Below, piece by piece: positions 8,713-10,228 of a stretch of DNA of 10,228 bases. The position numbers and the translations under genes were made by a program. The first letter of the stretch is position 1. Every line of letters starts with the position of its first letter. Under the pieces are notes generated by a model, which had not been told where the DNA came from, made no database searches, and saw nothing but the letters and a program-made list of their open reading frames with translations. Source of the DNA: DASTGO01 sp035719045. Its GTDB lineage: Bacteria; Actinomycetota; Actinomycetes; Actinomycetales; Kineosporiaceae. Location: assembly GCA_035719045.1 (NCBI GenBank), contig DASTGO010000197.1:1-10228 (forward strand), given 5' to 3'.

Positions 8713-10092
8713 GTGTCGGCGGTACCGGAGGGGCGGCTGCCCCGGGTGCTCATCGTGGTCCAGAACCTCCCGGTCCCGCTGGACCGGCGGGTCTGGCTGG
8801 AATGCCTGGCCCTGCGCGCGGCGGGCTACCAGGTCAGCGTGATCTGCCCGAAGGGTCCGGGCGACCCCGGGTATGCCGAACTGGACGGGGTCCACGTCCA
8901 CAAGTACCGGCCGGCACCGCAGGCCGAGGGCGTGGTGGGCTACCTCTGGGAGTTCGTCTACTGCTGGCTTCGGACGGCGCTGCTGTCGGTGCGGGTCCGG
9001 CGCCGGCACGGGTTCGACATCCTGCAGGCCTGCAACCCGCCGGACACCTACTGGTTCCTGGCCCGGCTGTGGCGGCCGTTCGGGGTCCGGTTCGTGTTCG
9101 ACCACCACGACCTCAACCCGGAGCTGTTCCTGTCCCGGTTCGGCGAACCGTCCGGGACCGGTCAGCGGGCCCAACTGGCGGTGCTGCGCTGGCTGGAGCG
9201 GCGGACCTTCCGCGCGGCCCAGCACATGATCAGCACCAACGAGTCCTACCGGGCGGTGGCGATCCGCCGCGGCGGGCTGGCCGAGGCCGACACCACGGTG
9301 GTCCGCAGCGGCCCGGACACCACCGTGATGCGCCCGGTGGCCGGCCTGCCCGAACTGCGCCGGGGCGCCGAACACCTGCTGGTGTACCTGGGCATCATGG
9401 GCCCGCAGGACGGGATCGACGTCCTGCTGCACGCCATGCGTGAACTGGTCGAGGGCCGCGGACGCCGGGACGTCCACCTGGCCCTGCTCGGGTTCGGTGA
9501 CATGTTGGAGCCGATGCGCAGGCTGGCCGTCGACCTCGGGCTGTCGCCGTACGTCACGTTCACCGGGCGCGCCGACCGGCAGAAGGTGGCCGAGTACCTG
9601 TCCAGCGCCCGGCTCGGCCTCTGCCCCGACGCGAAGACCCCGCTCAACGACCTGTCGACGCACAACAAGGTCATGGAGTACATGGCCTACGCGCTGCCGG
9701 TGGTCACCTTCGATCTGGCCGAGACCCGGGTCAGCGCCGGTGACTGCGCGGTGTACGTGCCGTCGGGGGACGTCGCGGCCTTCGCCGAGGCCGTCGACGA
9801 ACTGCTCAAGGACGACGACCGCCGGGTGGAGATGTCCCGGGCGGCCCGCCGCCGCTGCGTGGAGGTGCTGGACTGGCGGCCGCAGGCCCAGGCGTACGTC
9901 TCGGTGTACGACCGGCTCGCCGGGCTGGGGGATTCCCGTTCGCCGGAGCCGGCCTGGCCTGCGGTGGACCGGCGCGACCCGGTCGGGCAGGTGGGTGCTC
10001 CGGTGCTGTTCGGCCGGCCCGCGGTGGATCTGCGTGACCCCGCAGGCTACGAGACCTTTCTGCGCACCCGCGAGCCGCCCGGCCACCCCTAG
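8713..10092 (+). CDS. GT4-family glycosyltransferase, probably for surface or exopolysaccharide assembly
   Basis: 459 aa, GT-B fold. The N-terminal acceptor domain (about 10-200) opens with RVLIVVQNLPVPLDRRVWLECLAL and contains DHHDLNPE (130-137), a pattern of WbuB-like enzymes. The C-terminal donor domain (about 220-400) has YLGIMGPQDGIDVLLHAM, then NDLSTHNKVMEYMAYALPVV with K319 and E322 where the nucleotide sugar's phosphates and ribose are bound, then ETRVSAGDCAVYV. The first Glu of the classical EX7E motif is not present, as is usual in this subgroup. It should transfer a sugar from a nucleotide- or phospho-sugar donor to a lipid-linked or growing glycan at the inner membrane face; donor and acceptor cannot be read from sequence. 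The last 45 residues are a low-complexity tail outside the fold with a degenerate 20-residue repeat (PAVDRRDPVG, PAVDLRDPAG). No other glycan gene is in the window. Confidence 0.92.
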   Translation: MSAVPEGRLPRVLIVVQNLPVPLDRRVWLECLALRAAGYQVSVICPKGPGDPGYAELDGVHVHKYRPAPQAEGVVGYLWEFVYCWLRTALLSVRVRRRHGFDILQACNPPDTYWFLARLWRPFGVRFVFDHHDLNPELFLSRFGEPSGTGQRAQLAVLRWLERRTFRAAQHMISTNESYRAVAIRRGGLAEADTTVVRSGPDTTVMRPVAGLPELRRGAEHLLVYLGIMGPQDGIDVLLHAMRELVEGRGRRDVHLALLGFGDMLEPMRRLAVDLGLSPYVTFTGRADRQKVAEYLSSARLGLCPDAKTPLNDLSTHNKVMEYMAYALPVVTFDLAETRVSAGDCAVYVPSGDVAAFAEAVDELLKDDDRRVEMSRAARRRCVEVLDWRPQAQAYVSVYDRLAGLGDSRSPEPAWPAVDRRDPVGQVGAPVLFGRPAVDLRDPAGYETFLRTREPPGHP

Positions 10093-10099
10093 ACGAGTG

Positions 10100-10136
10100 A
10101 TTCCGATCGACCGCGGCGTGGCGTCTTGATCGGAAT
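10100..10136 (+). terminator. Hairpin after the glycosyltransferase gene
   Basis: ATTCCGATCGA (10100-10110) pairs with TTGATCGGAAT (10126-10136) over 11 bp with one G-U, around a 15-nt loop, starting 8 nt after the stop codon. The outer 9 bp are a perfect inverted repeat. No U-tract follows. Its position fits a terminator; it could also be part of the insertion sequence's left end. Confidence 0.5.
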
Positions 10137-10163
10137 GGGCGGAGGGTGCCCTTTGGTCGGTTT

Positions 10164-10228
10164 GTGAAGACAGACCTGGACACCCTCCTGACCGCACTCT
10201 ACGTAAGGATCGACGACGAACTGAAGGG
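10164..10228 (+). CDS. N-terminus of a transposase, IS982-like (cut by window edge)
   Basis: From GTG 10164 the frame reads KTDLDTLLTALYVRIDDELKG to the last base of the window. The pattern TDLDTLLTALYVxIDD is one I associate with the start of IS982-family (DDE) transposases of actinomycetes, but only 21 complete codons are visible. The catalytic residues, the right end and the target duplication lie outside. No strong Shine-Dalgarno precedes the GTG. GGAGGGTG (10141-10148) can pair with CACCCTCC (10181-10188) across the start codon. The left terminal inverted repeat should lie between the glycosyltransferase stop and 10163, but its edge cannot be set without the other end. Confidence 0.68.
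   Translation, partial: MKTDLDTLLTALYVRIDDELK

Noticed and set aside
8584..10197. 537-codon open frame on the minus strand over the glycosyltransferase
   Set aside because: It is the shadow of a well-supported gene, runs through its terminator hairpin and has no recognisable motif.

Overview
The window is very GC-rich (most codons end in G or C) and carries a mfd / mazG neighbourhood of the kind known from Actinomycetota; Mycobacterium also keeps mfd and mazG adjacent. Near-SD-less starts a few bases after TAnnnT-like hexamers, GTG starts and an AbiEi-DUF559 protein also fit a high-GC actinomycete. I cannot name the genus.

Layout, left to right. (1) 1-3557, +: mfd, lacking only its first few dozen codons. 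(2) 3558-3779: no gene; an imperfect tandem duplication of 54-bp period and a 58-bp palindromic element. (3) 3780-4661, -: a solitary AbiEi-type winged-helix / DUF559 nuclease-fold protein, convergent with mfd. (4) 4662-4929: divergent intergenic region with a consensus DnaA box and a second, inverted copy of the 58-bp element. (5) 4930-6521, +: a two-gene operon of a SurA_N-type lipoprotein and mazG, 2 nt apart, apparently read from a leaderless promoter. (6) 6643-8379, +: a DUF885 zinc-metallopeptidase-like protein with its own leaderless-type start. (7) 8380-8712: 333 nt without a convincing gene, full of short tandem duplications and GTACG hairpins. (8) 8713-10092, +: a GT4 glycosyltransferase. 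(9) 10100-10136: terminator-like hairpin. (10) 10164 to the end: the first 21 codons of what looks like an IS982-family transposase.

Mfd (transcription-coupled repair) and MazG (removal of non-canonical NTPs) both protect nucleic acid integrity, so the left half is a conserved housekeeping block. The DUF559 gene between its repeat copies looks like an accessory insertion in that block. The right end, with an exopolysaccharide-type glycosyltransferase and an insertion sequence, looks like the start of a more variable region. I see no complete new multi-gene system. The most unusual structure is the DUF559 gene framed by two inverted copies of a 58-bp palindromic element (3705-4808). Next are the alternative-pairing GTACG hairpins at 8409-8451.
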